From Craterostigma plantagineum (taxonomy: Eukaryota; Streptophyta; Magnoliopsida; Lamiales; Linderniaceae), in contig JAPQWV010000123.1 of NCBI GenBank assembly GCA_027422505.1, positions 496,001 through 560,000 on the forward strand: a stretch of DNA of 64,000 nucleotides. Direction: 5' to 3'. The position numbers were made by a program, and so were the translations under genes. The first letter of the stretch is position 1. Each line of letters starts with the position of its first letter. A model generated the notes under the pieces. That model was given only the letters and a program-made list of their open reading frames with translations. It was not told the DNA's origin and made no database searches. Positions 1 to 12,106 of this stretch are shown here, in pieces.

Positions 1-15
1 TCTCGTGTTGCACCC
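1..15 (+). pseudogene. 5S rRNA gene 3' end (cut by window edge)
   Basis: Only the last bases are present; the following ATTTTTATGCG marks it as type E. Confidence 0.8.
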
Positions 16-297
16 CTATTTTTATGCGTGATAACATCCCTCTGACATTAATTTTGCAATGAAGTGACGGTGTTACTTTCCACTCTCAACACCTATGGAT
101 TTCGAAAATCTCAATTTTGTATAAAATGACATGAATAGTGCTCCGAACTATATATATTTCGTTAAAAATACGCGACATCTAGGACTGCGACGTTCACGAA
201 CAAGGCGTGGTTCCCGAGCAACGCGCCTGTCTTTGTTGCATACTTTCATTACATTTTCACCCGTACAAGCAAAACAACTACGCTCAATTAACTAAAT

Positions 298-414
298 GGG
301 TGCGATCATACCAGCACTAATGCACCGGATCCGTCAGAACTCCGAAGTTGAGCATGCTTGGGTGAGAATAGTACTAGGATGGGTGACCCCCTGGGAAGGC
401 CTCATGTTGCACCC
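298..414 (+). rRNA. 5S rRNA copy, type D
   Basis: GTTGAGC replaces GTTAAGC; ends GGCCTCATG. Immediately followed by a T-run. Confidence 0.9.
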
Positions 415-693
415 CTTTTTTTACGCTTGATAACATCCCTCAGACATTAATTTTGCAATGAAGTGACGGTGTTACTTTCCACTCTCCACACCTGTGAATT
501 TCGCAAATCCCAATTTTGTAAAAAATCACTTGAATTGTGCTCCATACTATATATATTTCGCTGAAAATACGCGACATCTAGGACTGCGACTCCACGAACG
601 GACGTAGTTTCTGAGCAACTCACGGCTCTTATTGCTTACTTTCATTACATTTTTACCCGTACATGCAAAACAAGTATGCTCAATTACCTAAAT

Positions 694-810
694 AGGTGCG
701 ATCATACCAGCACTAATACACCGGATCCATCAGAACTGCGAAGTTAAGCATGCTTGGGTGAGAATAGTACTAGGATGGGTGACCCCCTGGGAAGTTCTCG
801 TGTTGCACCC
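694..810 (+). rRNA. 5S rRNA copy, type A
   Basis: Begins AGG instead of GGG; has CTGCGAAG and TAATACACC. Confidence 0.88.
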
Positions 811-1092
811 CTTTTTTTACGAATGATAACATCCCTCAGACATTAATTTTGCAATGAAGTGACGGTGTTACTTTCCACTCTCAACACCTATGGATTTCGA
901 AAATCTCAATTTTGTATAAAATCACATGAATAGTGCTCCGTACTATATATATTTCGTTAAAAATACGCGACATCTAGGACTGCGACGTTCACGAACAAGG
1001 CGTGGTTCCCGAGCAACGCGCCAGTCTTTGTTGCATACTTTCATTACATTTTCACCCGTACAAGTAAAACAACTACGCTATATTAACTAAAT

Positions 1093-1210
1093 TGGTGCGA
1101 TCATACCAGCACTTAATGCACCGGATGCCATCAGAACTCCGACGTTAACCGTTCTTGGGCGAGAGTAATACGAGGATAGGTGACCCCTGGGAAGTCCTTG
1201 TGTTGCACCA
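1093..1210 (+). rRNA. 5S rRNA copy, type V (box C mutant)
   Basis: Begins TGG, carries an extra T (CACTTAATG), AACCG in the A box and GGATAGG in place of GGATGGG. Unlikely to be a good polymerase III template. Confidence 0.82.
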
Positions 1211-1352
1211 CTTTTTTTACGCGTGATAACATCCCTCAGACATTAATTTTGCAATGAAGTGACGGTGTTACTTTCCACTCTCAACACCTATGGATTTCGA
1301 AAAATCAATTTTGTATAAAATCACATGAATAGTGCTCCGTACTATATATATT

Positions 1353-1730
1353 GGGTCAATTCGAAATCAGGACCCTTTAGGGGTTTGATTCGAATTCAGA
1401 CCCTGTTTAAGAATTTTTTAGGTTAATGGACCCATTGTGTGGTGTAAAAAAGTGGTATGAAAAACATAGAACTGGTATAGAATGATTGTTTTGTGTTACA
1501 ACTTTCAACATACTGGTATGTCAGAGCAAAAAGGTATTGCAGAAAAAACTGGTATCAGATGATCATAAACTGGGTACCAGATTATGGTTTTGTGTACAGA
1601 ATTTCAACATATTGGTATGTAAGAGCAATAAAGTGGTATGCATAAAAATGAGTCCTTAAAACTAAATATTTCCGAAGAGGGTCTGAACCCTAAATTATAC
1701 TTATATAGGGCCTGAAATGAAAAATGCCCC
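1353..1730 (+). mobile_element. MITE in 5S spacer (Mutator-like), copy 1
   Basis: About 378 bp, bounded by imperfect inverted ends (GGGTCAATTCGAAATCAGG against GGGGCATTTTTCATTTCAGG), and flanked by a perfect 9-bp repeat ATATATATT at 1344-1352 and 1731-1739. Nine-base target duplications are typical of Mutator-like elements, but this one lies in a TA tract. No coding capacity. The inside holds two related blocks of about 100 bp, each with TGCA, ACCACTTTATTGCTCT and a CATACCA-TATGTTGAAA motif. This copy is the reverse of the four copies at 11576, 12764, 17477 and 32667, in keeping with the array inversion. Confidence 0.85.
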
Positions 1731-1878
1731 ATATATATTTCGCTGAAAATACGCAACATCTAGGACTGCGACGATCACGAACAAGGCGTGGTTCCCGAGC
1801 AACTCGCGGTCTTTGTTGCATACTTTCATTACATTTTCACCCGTACATGCAAAACAAACTACGCTCAATTTACTAAAT

Positions 1879-1995
1879 GGGTGCGATCATACCAGCACTA
1901 ATGCACCGGATCCGTCAGAACTCCGAAGTTTAGCATGCTTGGGTGAGAATAGTACTAGGATGGGTGACCCCCTGGGAAGGCCTCATGTTGCACCC
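1879..1995 (+). rRNA. 5S rRNA copy, type D
   Basis: GTTTAGC in the A box, a variant shared with the mirror copy at 11311. Confidence 0.9.
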
Positions 1996-2274
1996 CTTTT
2001 TTACGCGTGATAACATCCCTCAGACATTAATTTTGCAATGAAGTGACGGTGTTACTTTCCACTCTCAACACTTATGGATTTCGGAAATCTCAACTTTGTA
2101 TAAAATCACACGAATAGTGCTCCGTACTATGTATATTTCGTTAAAAATACGCGACATCTAGGACTGCGACGTTCACGAACTGACGTGGTTTCCGAGCAAC
2201 TCGCGGGTCTTTATTGCTTACTTTCATTACATTTTACCCGTACATGCAAAACAAGTATGCTCAATTAACTAAAT

Positions 2275-2391
2275 GGGTACGATCATACCAGCACTGATGC
2301 ACCGGATCCATCAGAACTCCGAAGTTAAGCATGCTTGGGTGAGAATAGTACTAGGATGGGTGACCCCCTGGGAAGTCCTCGTGTTGCACCC
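2275..2391 (+). rRNA. 5S rRNA copy, type C'
   Basis: Begins GGGTACG; CACTGATGCACC is shared with the mirror copy at 10916. Confidence 0.9.
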
Positions 2392-2669
2392 CTTTTTTTA
2401 CGCGTGATAACATCCCTCAGACATTAATTTTGCAATGAAGTGACGATGTTACTTCCACTCTCACACCTATAAAGTTCGCAAATCTCAATTTGTAACAAAT
2501 CACATGAATTGTGCTCCATACTATATATATTTCGCTGAAAATACGCGACATCTAGGACTGCGACGTTCACGAACTGACGTGGTTCCCGAGCAACTCACGG
2601 GTCTTTATTGCTTACTTTCATTACATTTTTACCCGTACATGCAAAACAAGTACGCTCAATTAACTAAAT

Positions 2670-2783
2670 GTGTGCGATCATACTAGCACTAATGCACCGG
2701 ATCGTCAGAACTCCGAAGTTAAGCATGCTTGGGTGAGAATAGTACTAGGATGGGTGACCCCTGGGAAAGCTCGTGTTGCACCC
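2670..2783 (+). rRNA. 5S rRNA copy, type Bg
   Basis: Begins GTGTGCG, shared with its mirror at 10521; GATCGTC has lost a C; 114 bp. Confidence 0.88.
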
Positions 2784-3058
2784 CTTTTTCTACGTGATAA
2801 CATCCCTCAGACATTTTTTGTAATGAAGTGATGGTGTTACTTTCAACTCTCCACACCTGGGAATTTCGCAAATCCAATTTTGTAAAAAATCACATGAATT
2901 GTGCCCATACTATATATATTTCGCTGAAAATACAAGACATCTAGGACTGCGACTTCACGAACTGACGTAGTTTCCGAGCAACTCGCGGTCTTTATTGCTT
3001 ACTTTCATAACATTTTTACCCACGTACATGCAAAACAAGTATGCTCAATTAACTAAAT

Positions 3059-3174
3059 GGGTGCGATCATACCAGCACTAATGCACCGGATCCATCAGAA
3101 CTCCGAAGCTAAGCATGCTTGGGTGAGAATAGTACTAGGATGGGTGACCCCTGGGAAGTTCTCGTGTTGCACCC
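3059..3174 (+). rRNA. 5S rRNA copy, type E
   Basis: GAAGCTAAGC, shared with its mirror at 10128; one C short before TGGGAAG. Confidence 0.9.
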
Positions 3175-3449
3175 CTATTTTTATGCGTGATAACATCCCT
3201 CTGACATTAATTTTGCAATGAAGTGACGGTGTTACTTTCCACTCTCAACACCTATGGATTTCGAAAATCTCAATTTTGTATAAAATGACATGAATAGTGC
3301 TCCGAACTATATATATTTCGTTAAAAATACGCGACATCTAGGACTGCGACGTTCACGAACAAGGCGTGGTTCCCGAGCAACGCGCCTGTCTTTGTTGCAT
3401 ACTTTCATTTCACCGTACAAGCAAAACAACTACGGTCAATTAACTAAAT

Positions 3450-3564
3450 GGGTGCGATCATACCAGCACTAATGCACCGGATCCGTCAGAACTCCGAAGT
3501 TGCATGCTTGGGTGAGAATAGTACTAGGATGGGTGACCCCCTGGGAAGGCCTCGTGTTGCACCC
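3450..3564 (+). rRNA. 5S rRNA copy, type D-like
   Basis: Two As lost in the A box (GTTGCATGC); ends GGCCTCGTG. Confidence 0.88.
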
Positions 3565-3839
3565 CTTTTTTTACGCGTGATAACATCCCTCAGACATTAA
3601 TTTTGCAATGAAGTGACGGTGTTACTTTCCACTCTCAACACCTATGGATTTCGGAAATCTCAATTTGTATAAAATCACATAATAGTGCTCGTACTATATA
3701 TATTCGTTAAAAATACGCGACATCTAGGACTGCGACGTCACGAACTGACGTGGTTTCCGAGCAACTCGCGGGTCTTTATTGCTTACTTTCATTACATTTT
3801 ACCCGTACATGCAAAACAAGTATGCTCAATTAACTAAAT

Positions 3840-3955
3840 GGGTGCGATCATACCAGCACTAATGCACCGGATCCATCAGAACTCCGAAGGTAAGCATGCT
3901 TGGGTGAGAATAGTACTAGGATGGGTGACCCCTGGGAAGTCCTCGTGTTGCACCC
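3840..3955 (+). rRNA. 5S rRNA copy, type C
   Basis: GAAGGTAAGC, shared with the mirror copy at 9341. Confidence 0.9.
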
Positions 3956-4230
3956 TTTTTTACGCGTGATAACATCCCTCAGACATTAATTTTGCAATGA
4001 AGTGACGGTGTTACTTTCCACTCTCCACACCTATGAATTTCGCAAATCCAATTTTGTAAAAAATCACATGAATTGTGCTACATACTATATATATTTCGCT
4101 GAAAATACGCGACATTCTGGACTGCGACGTTCACGAACTGACGTGGTTCCGAGCAACTCACGGGTCTTTATGCTTACTTTCATTACATTTTACCCGTACA
4201 TGCGAAACAAATACGCTCAATTAACTAAAT

Positions 4231-4347
4231 GGGTGCGATCATACTAGCACTAATGCACCGGATCCGTCAGAACTCCGAAGTTAAGCATGCTTGGGTGAGA
4301 ATAGTACTAGGATGGGTGACCCCTGGGAAGTCCTCGTTTGTGCACCC
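4231..4347 (+). rRNA. 5S rRNA copy, type F
   Basis: Extra bases near the 3' end (CTCGTTTGTGCACC). Confidence 0.88.
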
Positions 4348-4619
4348 TTTTTTTACGCGTGATAACATCCCTCAGACATTAATTTTGCAATGAAGTGACG
4401 GTGTTACTTTCCACTCTCCACACCTATGAATTCGAAATCTCAATTTTGTAAAAAATCACATGAATGTGCTCCATACTATATATATTCGCTGAAAATACGC
4501 GACATTTGGACTGCGACGTTCACGAACTGACGTGGTTCCGAGCAACTCGCGGGTCTTTATTGCTTACTTCATTACATTTTACCCGTACATGCAAAACAAA
4601 TACGCTCAATTAACTAAAT

Positions 4620-4735
4620 GGGTGCGATCATACTAGCACTAATGCACCGGATCCGTCAGAACTCCGAAGTTAAGCATGCTTGGGTGAGAATAGTACTAGG
4701 ATGGGTGACCCCCGGGAAGGCCTCGTGTTGCACCC
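4620..4735 (+). rRNA. 5S rRNA copy, type B
   Basis: CCCGGGAAGG where other copies read CCTGGGAAGG. Confidence 0.9.
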
Positions 4736-5008
4736 CTTTTTATGCGTGATAACATCCCTCAGACATTAATTTTGCAATGAAGTGACGGTGTTACTTTCCA
4801 CTCTCCACACCTGTGATTTCGCAAATCCAATTTTGTAAAAAATCACTTGATTGTGCTCCATACTATATATATTTCGCTGAAAATACGCGACATCTAGGAC
4901 TGCGACTTCACGAACGGACGTAGTTTCCGAGCAACTCGCGGCTCTTATTGCTTACTTTCATTACATTTTACCCGTACATGCAAAACAAGTATGCTCAATT
5001 AACTAAAT

Positions 5009-5125
5009 GGGTACGATCATACCAGCACTAATGCAGCGGATCCATCAGAACTCCGAAGTTAAGCATGCTTGGGTGAGAATAGTACTAGGATGGGTGACCC
5101 CCTGGGAAGTCCTCGTGTTGCACCC
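5009..5125 (+). rRNA. 5S rRNA copy, type C
   Basis: GGGTACG start and GCAGCGGATCC. Confidence 0.9.
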
Positions 5126-5404
5126 CTTTTTTTACGCGTGATAACATCCCTCAGACATTAATTTTGCAATGAAGTGACGGTGTTACTTTCCACTCTCCAC
5201 ACCTATGAATTTCGCAAATCTCAATTTGTAAAAAATCACATGAATTGTGCTACATACTATATATATTTCGCTGAAAATACGCGACATTTAGGACTGCGAC
5301 GTTCACGAACTGACGTGGTTCCGAGCAACTCGCGGGTCTTTATTGCTTACTTTCATACATTTTTACCACGTACATGCAAAACAAGTACGCTCAATTAACT
5401 AAAT

Positions 5405-5521
5405 GGGTGCGATCATACCAGCACTAATGCACCAGATCCGTCAGAACTCCGAAGTTAAGCATGCTTGGCGTGAGAATAGTACTAGGATGGGTGACCCCTG
5501 GGAAGTCCTCGTGTTGCACCC
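5405..5521 (+). rRNA. 5S rRNA copy, type F
   Basis: CACCAGATCC, private to this copy and its mirror at 7756; extra C in CTTGGCGTGAG. Confidence 0.9.
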
Positions 5522-5792
5522 CTTTTTACGCGTGATAACATCCCTCAGACATTAATTTGCAATGAAGTGACGGTGTTACTTTCCACTCTCCACACCTATG
5601 AATTTCGCAAATCTCAATTTGTAAAAATCACATGAATTGTGCTCCATACTATATATATCGCTGAAAATACGCGACATTTGGACTGCGACGTTCACGAACT
5701 GACGTGGTTCCCGAGCAACTCGCGGGTCTTTATGCATACTTTCATTACATTTTACCCGTACATGCAAAACAAATACGCTCAATTAACTAAAT

Positions 5793-5907
5793 GGGTGCGA
5801 TCATACTAGCACTAATGCACCGGATCGTCAGAACTCCGAAGTTAAGCATGCTTGGGTGAGAATAGTACTAGGATGGGTGACCCCCTGGGAAGCCTCGTGT
5901 TGCACCC
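5793..5907 (+). rRNA. 5S rRNA copy, type B
   Basis: GATCGTC and GGGAAGCCTC, each one base short. Confidence 0.88.
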
Positions 5908-6181
5908 TTTTTTTATGCGTGATAACATCCCTCAGACATTATTTTGCAATGAAGTGACGGTGTTACTTTCCACTCTCCACACATGGATTTCGCAAATCCC
6001 AATTTGTAAAAAATCACTTGATTGTGCTCCATACTATATATATTTCGCTGAAAATACGCGACATCTAGGACTCGACTTCACGAACTGACGTAGGTTTCCG
6101 AGCAACTCGCGGCTCTTTATTGCTTACTTTCATTACATTTTACCCGTACATGCAAAAACAAGTATGCTCAATTAACTAAAT

Positions 6182-6298
6182 GGGTGCGATCATACCAGCA
6201 CTAATGCACCGGATCCATCAGAACTCCGAAGTTAAGCATGCTTGGGTGAGAATAGTACTAGGATGGGTGAACCCCTGGGAAGTTCTCGTGTTGCACCC
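6182..6298 (+). rRNA. 5S rRNA copy, type A
   Basis: GTGAACCCC, shared only with the mirror copy at 6963. Last + strand unit before the flip. Confidence 0.9.
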
Positions 6299-6564
6299 CT
6301 TTTTTTACGCGTGATAACATCCCTCAGACACTAATTTTGCAATGAAGTGACGGTGTTACTTTCCACTCTCAACACCTATGGATTTCGAAAATCTCAATTT
6401 TGTATAAAATCACATGAATAGTGCTCCGTACTATATATATTTCGTTAAAATACGCGACATCTAGGACTGCGACGTTCACGAACAAGGCGTGGTTCCGAGT
6501 GGAAAGTAACACCGTCACTTCATTGCAAAATTAATGTCTGAGGATGTTATCACGCGTAAAAAAG

Positions 6565-6681
6565 GGGTGCAACACAAGGACTTCCCAGGGGTCACCTATC
6601 CTCGTATTCTTCTCGCCAAGAACGCTTAACGTCGGAGTTCTGATTGCATCCGGTGCATTAAGTGCTGGTATGATCGCACCA
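6565..6681 (-). rRNA. 5S rRNA copy, type V, at the palindrome centre
   Basis: Box C mutant with CTTGGCGAGAAGAATACGAGG. It is the single unpaired unit between the two mirrored arms. Confidence 0.82.
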
Positions 6682-6962
6682 ATTTAGTTAAATATAGCGT
6701 AGTTGTTTTACTTGTACGGGTAAAATGTAATGAAAGTAGGCAACAAAGACTTGCGCGTGCTTGGGAACACGCCTTGTTCGTGAACGTCGCAGTCCTAGAT
6801 GTCGCGTATTTTTAACGAAATATATATAGTACGGAGCACTATTCATGTGATTTTATACAAAATTGAGATTTTCGAAATCCATAGGTGTTGAGAGTGGAAA
6901 GTAACACCGTCACTTCATTGCAAAATTAGTGTCTGAGGGATGTTATCACGCGTAAAAAAAAG

Positions 6963-7079
6963 GGGTGCAACACGAGAACTTCCCAGGGGTTCACCCATCC
7001 TAGTACTATTCTCACCCAAGCATGCTTAACTTCGCAGTTCTGATGGATCCGGTGCATTAGTGCTGGTATGATCGCACCC
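6963..7079 (-). rRNA. 5S rRNA copy, type A
   Basis: GTGAACCCC and CTGCGAAG. Confidence 0.9.
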
Positions 7080-7358
7080 ATTTAGTTAATTGAGCATACT
7101 TGTTTTGCATGTACGGGTAAAAATGTAATGAAAGTAAGCAATAAAGAGCCGCGAGTTGCTCGGAAACTACGTCCGTTCGTGAAGTCGCAGTCCTAGATGT
7201 CGCGTATTTTCAGCGAAATATATATAGTATGGAGCACAATCAAGTGATTTTTTACAAAATTGGGATTTGCGAAATTCACAGGTGTGGAGAGTGGAAAGTA
7301 ACACCGTCACTTCATTGCAAAATTAATGTCTGAGGGATGTTATCACGCATAAAAAAAG

Positions 7359-7475
7359 GGGTGCAACACGAGGCCTTCCCAGGGGGTCACCCATCCTAGT
7401 ACTATTCTCACCCAAGCATGCTTAACTTCGGAGTTCTGACGGATCCGGTGCATTAGTGCTAGTATGATCGCACCC
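7359..7475 (-). rRNA. 5S rRNA copy, type B
   Basis: Unremarkable type B copy; opens the first B-F-C triplet. Confidence 0.92.
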
Positions 7476-7755
7476 ATTTAGTTAATTGAGCGTATTTGTT
7501 TTGCATGTACGGGTAAAAATGTAATGAAAGTAAGCAATAAAGACCCGCGAGTTGCTCGGGAACCACGTCAGTTCGTGAACGTCGCAGTCCAAAATGTCGC
7601 GTATTTTCAGCGAATATATATAGTATGGAGCACAATTCATGTGATTTTTTACAAAATTGAGATTTGCGAAATTCATAGGTGTGGAGAGTGGAAAGTAACA
7701 CCGTCACTTCATTGCAAAATTAATGTCTGAGGGATGTTATCACGCGTAAAAAAAG

Positions 7756-7872
7756 GGGTGCAACACGAGGACTTCCCAGGGGGTCACCCATCCTAGTACT
7801 ATTCTCACCCAAGCATGCTTAACTTCGGAGTTCTGACGGATCTGGTGCATTAGTGCTAGTATGATCGCACCC
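7756..7872 (-). rRNA. 5S rRNA copy, type F
   Basis: CACCAGATCCGTC. Confidence 0.92.
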
Positions 7873-8154
7873 ATTTAGTTAATTGAGCGTATTTGTTTCG
7901 CATGTACGGGTAAAAATGTAATGAAAGTAAGCAATAAAGACCCGTGAGTTGCTCGGGAACCACGTCAGTTCGTGAACGTCGCAGTCCAAAATGTCGCGTA
8001 TTTTCAGCGAAATATATATAGTATGTAGCACAATTCATGTGATTTTTTACAAAATTGGAGATTTGCGAAATTCATAGGTGTGGAGAGTGGAAAGTAACAC
8101 CGTCACTTCATTGCAAAATTAATGTCTGAGGGATGTTATCACGCGTAAAAAAAG

Positions 8155-8271
8155 GGGTGCACCACGAGGACTTCCCAGGGGGTCACCCATCCTAGTACTA
8201 TTCTCACCCAAGCATGCTTACCTTCGGAGTTCTGATGGATCCGCTGCATTAGTGCTGGTATGATCGTACCC
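8155..8271 (-). rRNA. 5S rRNA copy, type C
   Basis: GCAGCGG, GAAGGTAAGC and a GTGGTGCACC end, all repeated at 9341. Confidence 0.92.
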
Positions 8272-8550
8272 ATTTAGTTAATTGAGCATACTTGTTTTGC
8301 ATGTACGGGTAAAAATGTAATGAAAGTAAGCAATAAAGAGCCGCGAGTTGCTCGGAAACTACGTCCGTTCGTGAAGTCGCAGTCCTAGATGTCGCGTATT
8401 TTCAGCGAAATATATATAGTATGGAGCACAATCAAGTGATTTTTTACAAAATTGGGATTTGCGAAATTCACAGGTGTGGAGAGTGGAAAGTAACACCGTC
8501 ACTTCATTGCAAAATTAATGTCTGAGGGATGTTATCACGCATAAAAAAAG

Positions 8551-8666
8551 GGGTGCAACACGAGGCCTTCCCAGGGGGTCACCCATCCTAGTACTATTCT
8601 CACCCAAGCATGCTAACACTTCGAGTTCTGATGATCCGGTGCATTAGTGCTAGTATGATCGCACCC
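8551..8666 (-). rRNA. 5S rRNA copy, type B
   Basis: Scrambled region around GATCATCAGAACTCGAAGTG. Confidence 0.88.
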
Positions 8667-8942
8667 ATTTAGTTAATTGAGCGTATTTGTTTTGCATGTA
8701 CGGGTAAAATGTAATGAAAGTAAGCAATAAAGACCCGCGAGTTGCTCGGAACCCGTCAGTTCGTGAACGTCGCAGTCCAAAATGTCGCGTATTTTCAGCG
8801 AATATATATAGTATGGAGCACAATTCATGTGATTTTTTACAAAATTGAGATTTGCGAAATTCATAGGTGTGGAGAGTGGAAAGTAACACCGTCACTTATT
8901 GCAAAATTAATGTCTGAGGGATGTTATCACGCGTAAAAAAAG

Positions 8943-9059
8943 GGGTGCAACACGAGGACTTCCCAGGGGGTCACCCATCCTAGTACTATTCTCACCCAAG
9001 CATGCTTAACTTCGGAGTTCTGACGGATCCGGTGCATTAGTGCTAGTATGATCGCACCC
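8943..9059 (-). rRNA. 5S rRNA copy, type F
   Basis: Second member of the duplicated B-F-C triplet. Confidence 0.92.
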
Positions 9060-9340
9060 ATTTAGTTAATTGAGCGTATTTGTTTCGCATGTACGGGTAA
9101 AAATGTAATGAAAGTAAGCAATAAAGACCCGTGAGTTGCTCGGGAACCACGTCAGTTCGTGAACGTCGCAGTCCAAAATGTCGCGTATTTTCAGCGAAAT
9201 ATATATAGTATGTAGCACAATTCATGTGATTTTTTACAAAATTGAGATTTGCGAAATTCATAGGTGTGGAGAGTGGAAAGTAACACCGTCACTTCATTGC
9301 AAAATTAATGTCTGAGGGATGTTATCACGCGTAAAAAAAG

Positions 9341-9457
9341 GGGTGCACCACGAGGACTTCCCAGGGGGTCACCCATCCTAGTACTATTCTCACCCAAGCA
9401 TGCTTACCTTCGGAGTTCTGATGGATCCGCTGCATTAGTGCTGGTATGATCGTACCC
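9341..9457 (-). rRNA. 5S rRNA copy, type C
   Basis: Same private changes as the copy at 8155. Confidence 0.92.
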
Positions 9458-9737
9458 ATTTAGTTAATTGAGCATACTTGTTTTGCATGTACGGGTAAAA
9501 TGTAATGAAAGTAAGCAATAAAGACCCGCGAGTTGCTCGGAAACCACGTCAGTTCGTGACGTCGCAGTCCTAGATGTCGCGTATTTTTTAACGAAATATA
9601 TATAGTACGGAGCACTATTAGTGTGATTTTATACAAAATTGAGATTTCCGAAATCCATAAGTGTTGAGAGTGGAAAGTAACACCGTCACTTCATTGCAAA
9701 ATTAATGTCTGAGGGATGTTATCACGCGTAAAAAAAG

Positions 9738-9854
9738 GGGTGCAACATGAGGCCTTCCCAGGGGGTCACCCATCCTAGTACTATTCTCACCCAAGCATGC
9801 TCAACTTCGGAGTTCTGACGGATCCGGTGCATTAGTGCTGGTATGATCGCACCC
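9738..9854 (-). rRNA. 5S rRNA copy, type D
   Basis: GTTGAGC; ends GGCCTCATG. Confidence 0.92.
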
Positions 9855-10127
9855 ATTTAGTTAATTGACCGTAGTTGTTTTGCTTGTACGGGTGAAATGA
9901 AAGTATGCAACAAAGACAGGCGCGTTGCTCGGGAACCACGCCTTGTTCGTGAACGTCGCAGTCCTAGATGTCGCGTATTTTTAACGAAATATATATAGTT
10001 CGGAGCACTATTCATGTCATTTTATACAAAATTGAGATTTTCGAAATCCATAGGTGTTGAGAGTGGAAAGTAACACCGTCACTTCATTGCAAATTAATGT
10101 CAGAGGATGTTATCACGCATAAAATAG

Positions 10128-10243
10128 GGGTGCAACACGAGAACTTCCCAGGGGTCACCCATCCTAGTACTATTCTCACCCAAGCATGCTTAGCTTCGGA
10201 GTTCTGATGGATCCGGTGCATTAGTGCTGGTATGATCGCACCC
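10128..10243 (-). rRNA. 5S rRNA copy, type E
   Basis: GAAGCTAAGC. Confidence 0.92.
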
Positions 10244-10520
10244 ATTTAGTTAATTGAGCATACTTGTTTTGCATGTACGTGGGTAAAATGTAATGAAAGT
10301 AAGCAATAAAGAGCCGCGAGTTGCTCGGAAACTACGTCAGTTCGTGAAGTCGCAGTCCTAGATGTCTTGTATTTTCAGCGAAATATATATAGTATGGGGC
10401 ACAATTCATGTGATTTTTTACAAAATTGGGATTTGCGAAATTCACAGGTGTGGAGAGTTGAAAGTAACACCATCACTTCATTACAAAAAATGTCTGAGGG
10501 ATGTTATCACGTAGAAAAAG

Positions 10521-10637
10521 GGGTGCAACACGAGGCTTTCCCAGGGGGTCACCCATCCTAGTACTATTCTCACCCAAGCATGCTTAACTTCGGAGTTCTG
10601 ACGGATCCGGTGCATTAGTGCTAGTATGATCGCACAC
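10521..10637 (-). rRNA. 5S rRNA copy, type Bg
   Basis: Begins GTGTGCG. Confidence 0.92.
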
Positions 10638-10915
10638 ATTTAGTTAATTGAGCGTACTTGTTTTGCATGTACGGGTAAAAATGTAATGAAAGTAAGCAAT
10701 AAAGACCCGTGAGTTGCTCGGGAACCACGTCAGTTCGTGAACGTCGCAGTCCTAGATGTAGCGTATTTTCAGCGAAATATATATAGTATGGAGCACAATT
10801 CATGTGATTTGTTACAAATTGAGATTTGCGAACTTTATAGGTGTGGAGAGTGAAAGTAACATCGTCACTTCATTGCAAAATTAATGTCTGAGGGATGTTA
10901 TCACGCGTAAAAAAG

Positions 10916-11031
10916 GGGTGCAACACGAGGACTTCCCAGGGGGTCACCCATCCTAGTACTATTCTCACCCAGCATGCTTAACTTCGGAGTTCTGATGGAT
11001 CCGGTGCATCAGTGCTGGTATGATCGTACCC
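10916..11031 (-). rRNA. 5S rRNA copy, type C'
   Basis: TGATGCACC; one T lost in CATGCTGGG. Confidence 0.92.
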
Positions 11032-11310
11032 ATTTAGTTAATTGAGCATACTTGTTTTGCATGTACGGGTAAAATGTAATGAAAGTAAGCAATAAAGACC
11101 CGCGAGTTGCTCGGAAACCACGTCAGTTCGTGAACGTCGCAGTCCTAGATGTCGCGTATTTTTAACGAAATATACATAGTACGGAGCACTATTCGTGTGA
11201 TTTTATACAAAGTTGAGATTTCCGAAATCCATAAGTGTTGAGAGTGGAAAGTAACACCGTCACTTCATTGCAAAATTAATGTCTGAGGGATGTTATCACG
11301 CGTAAAAAAG

Positions 11311-11427
11311 GGGTGCAACATGAGGCCTTCCCAGGGGGTCACCCATCCTAGTACTATTCTCACCCAAGCATGCTAAACTTCGGAGTTCTGACGGATCCGG
11401 TGCATTAGTGCTGGTATGATCGCACCC
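11311..11427 (-). rRNA. 5S rRNA copy, type D
   Basis: GTTTAGC; the upstream spacer holds a MITE. Confidence 0.92.
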
Positions 11428-11575
11428 ATTTAGTAAATTGAGCGTAGTTGTTTTGCATGTACGGGTGAAAATGTAATGAAAGTATGCAACAAAGACCCGC
11501 GAGTTGCTCGGGAACCACGCCTTGTTCGTGATCGTCGCAGTCCTAGATGTTGCGTATTTTCAGCGAAATATATAT

Positions 11576-11963
11576 GGGGCATTTTCATTTCAGGCCCCTA
11601 TATAAGTATAATTTAGGGTTCAGACCCTCTTCGGGAAAATATTTAGTTTTAAGGACTCATTTTTATGCAGTACCACTTTATTGCTCTTACATACCAATAT
11701 GTTGAAATTCTGTACCACAAAACCATAATCTGGTACCAGTTTATGATCATCTGATACCAGTTTTTCTGCAATACCACTTTATTGCTCTGACATACCAGTA
11801 TGTTGAAAGTTTGTAACACAAAACAATCATTCTATACCAGTTCATATGTTTTTCATACCACTTTTTTACACCACACAAAATGGGTCCATTAACCTAAAAA
11901 ATTCTTAAACAGGGTCTGAATTCGAAATCAAACCCCTAAAGGGGCCTGATTTCGAATTGACCC
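11576..11963 (-). mobile_element. MITE copy 2
   Basis: About 388 bp with the 9-bp flank AATATATAT on both sides (11567-11575, 11964-11972). Inverted ends extend imperfectly for about 55 bp and include CAGGCCCCT and TTCAGACCCT on both sides. Tandem internal blocks start at about 11666 and 11767 (period about 101 bp). Confidence 0.85.
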
Positions 11964-12106
11964 AATATATATAGTACGAAGCACTATTCATGTGATTTTA
12001 TACAAAATTGAGATTTTCGAAATCCATAGGTGTTGAGAGTGGAAAGTAACACCGTCACTTCATTGCAAAATTAATGTCTGAGGGATGTTATCACGCGTAA
12101 AAAAAG

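Larger units (their letters stand above)
1..6499 (+). repeat. 5S rDNA tandem array, + oriented segment
   Basis: Fifteen full 5S units plus the last 15 bases of another, spaced about 390 bp. Each unit is a 114-118 bp gene, a T-run directly after it (RNA polymerase III terminator type), and a spacer holding a TATATATA tract about 145 bp upstream of the next gene rather than at the usual -28. Type order is E, D, A, V(+MITE), D, C', Bg, E, D, C, F, B, C, F, B, A. Many single-base losses in homopolymers distinguish this segment from its mirror copy to the right. The segment stops inside a spacer at 6499, where a V unit would be expected. Confidence 0.97.
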
